Source: Bostrychus sinensis (lineage: Eukaryota; Chordata; Actinopteri; Gobiiformes; Eleotridae). Taken from it: 64,000 bases of DNA. A model generated the notes under the pieces. The model worked only from the letters and a program-made list of their open reading frames with translations, had not been told where the DNA came from and made no database searches. Location of the stretch: the NCBI GenBank assembly GCA_020698575.1, contig CM036244.1:3665546-3729545 (forward strand). Direction: 5' to 3'. The position numbers and the translations under genes are program-made. Position 1 is the stretch's first letter. Each line of letters starts with the position of its first letter. Shown in pieces: positions 63,270-64,000 of this stretch.

Positions 63270-64000
63270 CAGGGGCGGACTGGCCATCTGTGCATTCTGG
63301 AGGATCACAGAACGGCCGGTCGCTGAGACGGCCGATGGGCCGTTTTACATAGACTCCATAAACACAACACAACCAGACCAGAGAGGGCGCAGCTGCAGCT
63401 GATGCGCAACAGCAGAGTAGAAGAAGAAAGCAGAACAGCTGCAGCCACTCAATGCAGCCAGGCACTCGAACAAGTCCACAGTCCTCAGACAGGCGGCCGT
63501 GAAGACGGCGGTGGCGCGTGAGCAGAGGCTGCCGTGCGTTTACGTCATGGATAAAAAACAGTTAATAAAACCAAAGGAGAAGGGCGGAGCAGAGAAAGTC
63601 AGGGAAAAGAAGCTTAAGTCGCTTGCATGTGAGGCGTTCAAGTGTAAAAATATAACAGAAGTGTTTGACAGCAGCAGTGCTAAAGCCACATCCACCAGTA
63701 CAGCACAACATGAGAATGAAGAGGCTGAGAGTGGTGGGGGCCCAGTGCTGCTCAGGCTCAGGGGCCCACAGAACCAGATGAAGTTTTACCTCAGGTAGAG
63801 CCGTGTACAGAGCAAGTGGTGAGTATAGCTTACTGTATGAAACACAGGGCTTTCATAGCTATTTAGGCTATGACATATTTATTCCACTTCCTATACATCG
63901 CTCTAAAATACTATCATAACAATAACAATATGAATAATAAGAATAATATTATATCTAATATGGCTGTGAAGACTCTCATTCATCCAGGCTGATTCCATTG
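63270..64000 (+). mobile_element. 5' part of a hAT transposon, cut by the window edge
   Basis: It begins CAGGGGCGGACTGGCCATCTG-like (first 20 bases CAGGGGCGGACTGGCCATCT), a well-known hAT-type terminus in fish. It contains the start of a coding frame at 63499-63798. It lies directly after the tail of a SINE. The right end is outside the window. Confidence 0.7.
63499..63798 (+). CDS. Putative N-terminal exon of a hAT transposase
   Basis: The likely start is MDKKQLIKPKEKGG at 63547; the frame opens upstream at 63499. A lysine-rich region (EKVREKKLKSLACEAFKC) and acidic HENEEAESGGG follow, then the frame closes at 63798. Fish hAT genes resembling ZMYM1 start with such a basic segment before an exon carrying the zinc finger, and a GT donor may lie near 63760-63800. 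The catalytic part, if any, is beyond the window. I cannot tell whether it is intact. Confidence 0.45.
   Translation: MKTAVAREQRLPCVYVMDKKQLIKPKEKGGAEKVREKKLKSLACEAFKCKNITEVFDSSSAKATSTSTAQHENEEAESGGGPVLLRLRGPQNQMKFYLR

Overview
The window looks like teleost fish nuclear DNA. It is AT-rich and vertebrate-style intergenic (or very large intron) sequence packed with the usual fish repeats: hAT, Tc1/mariner, pogo-like, PIF/Harbinger-like and TTAA-type DNA transposons and their short non-autonomous derivatives (MITEs), L2-like, Tx1/L1-like and RTE-like LINE fragments, tRNA-derived SINEs, solo-LTR-like blocks, minisatellites and microsatellites. I find no convincing host protein-coding gene, no functional tRNA or rRNA gene, and no bacterial-type operon, CRISPR array or phage. 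The longest open frame (20609-22069) is a transposase. The species cannot be named from the sequence alone.

Layout. 0-7 kb: a palindromic MITE (134-483), a TA-flanked MITE (826-1386), a Tc1 scrap (3429-3720), an 11-bp minisatellite of splice-donor-like units (5003-5183), and a pogo-like element (5830-6988) that carries a 462-bp guest (6345-6806) with 9-bp target-site duplications. 7-17 kb: a TTAA-flanked element (7503-8856) hosting family-A MITE copy 1; a TTAGAGG-ended MITE (9058-9786); a SINE; a LINE 3' end broken by two MITEs (12590-14567); a small hAT MITE; and a minus-strand LINE tail. 17-28 kb: a MITE with CACCAAGGCGAC ends; an RTE-like LINE split by a nearly intact hAT transposon (20363-22730) with a perfect 8-bp target duplication; a hAT MITE; a 5'-truncated L2-like LINE (25523-27078). 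28-42 kb: mostly unassigned DNA, then a Tc1 remnant, a Tx1/L1 tail, a two-layer nested MITE with 52-bp internal repeats (about 35800-37145), a solo-LTR-like block, a PIF/Harbinger remnant with an N-terminal transposase frame (39760-40380), and SINEs. 42-49 kb: four hAT MITEs, each with an 8-bp target duplication. 50-64 kb: a second pogo-like copy in reverse orientation, a MITE with 6-bp duplications, a composite hAT element (52713-54647), a TTAA element, family-A copy 3, an internally inverted Tc1 element, two more LTR-like blocks, SINEs (one split by a TTA-flanked MITE), and the 5' end of a hAT transposon running off the right edge.

The coding sequence recognised is transposon-derived and mostly broken. 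Non-repetitive stretches with homeobox-like TAAT cores (about 24.4-24.8, 28.75-29.1, 42.1-42.45, 46.0-46.3, 48.5-49.0, 56.4-56.7 and 61.98-62.13 kb) are plausible conserved non-coding candidates, but only cross-species alignment can decide that. The best-supported observations are the nested insertions with exact target duplications. They include one natural filled-versus-empty comparison between the two pogo-like copies.
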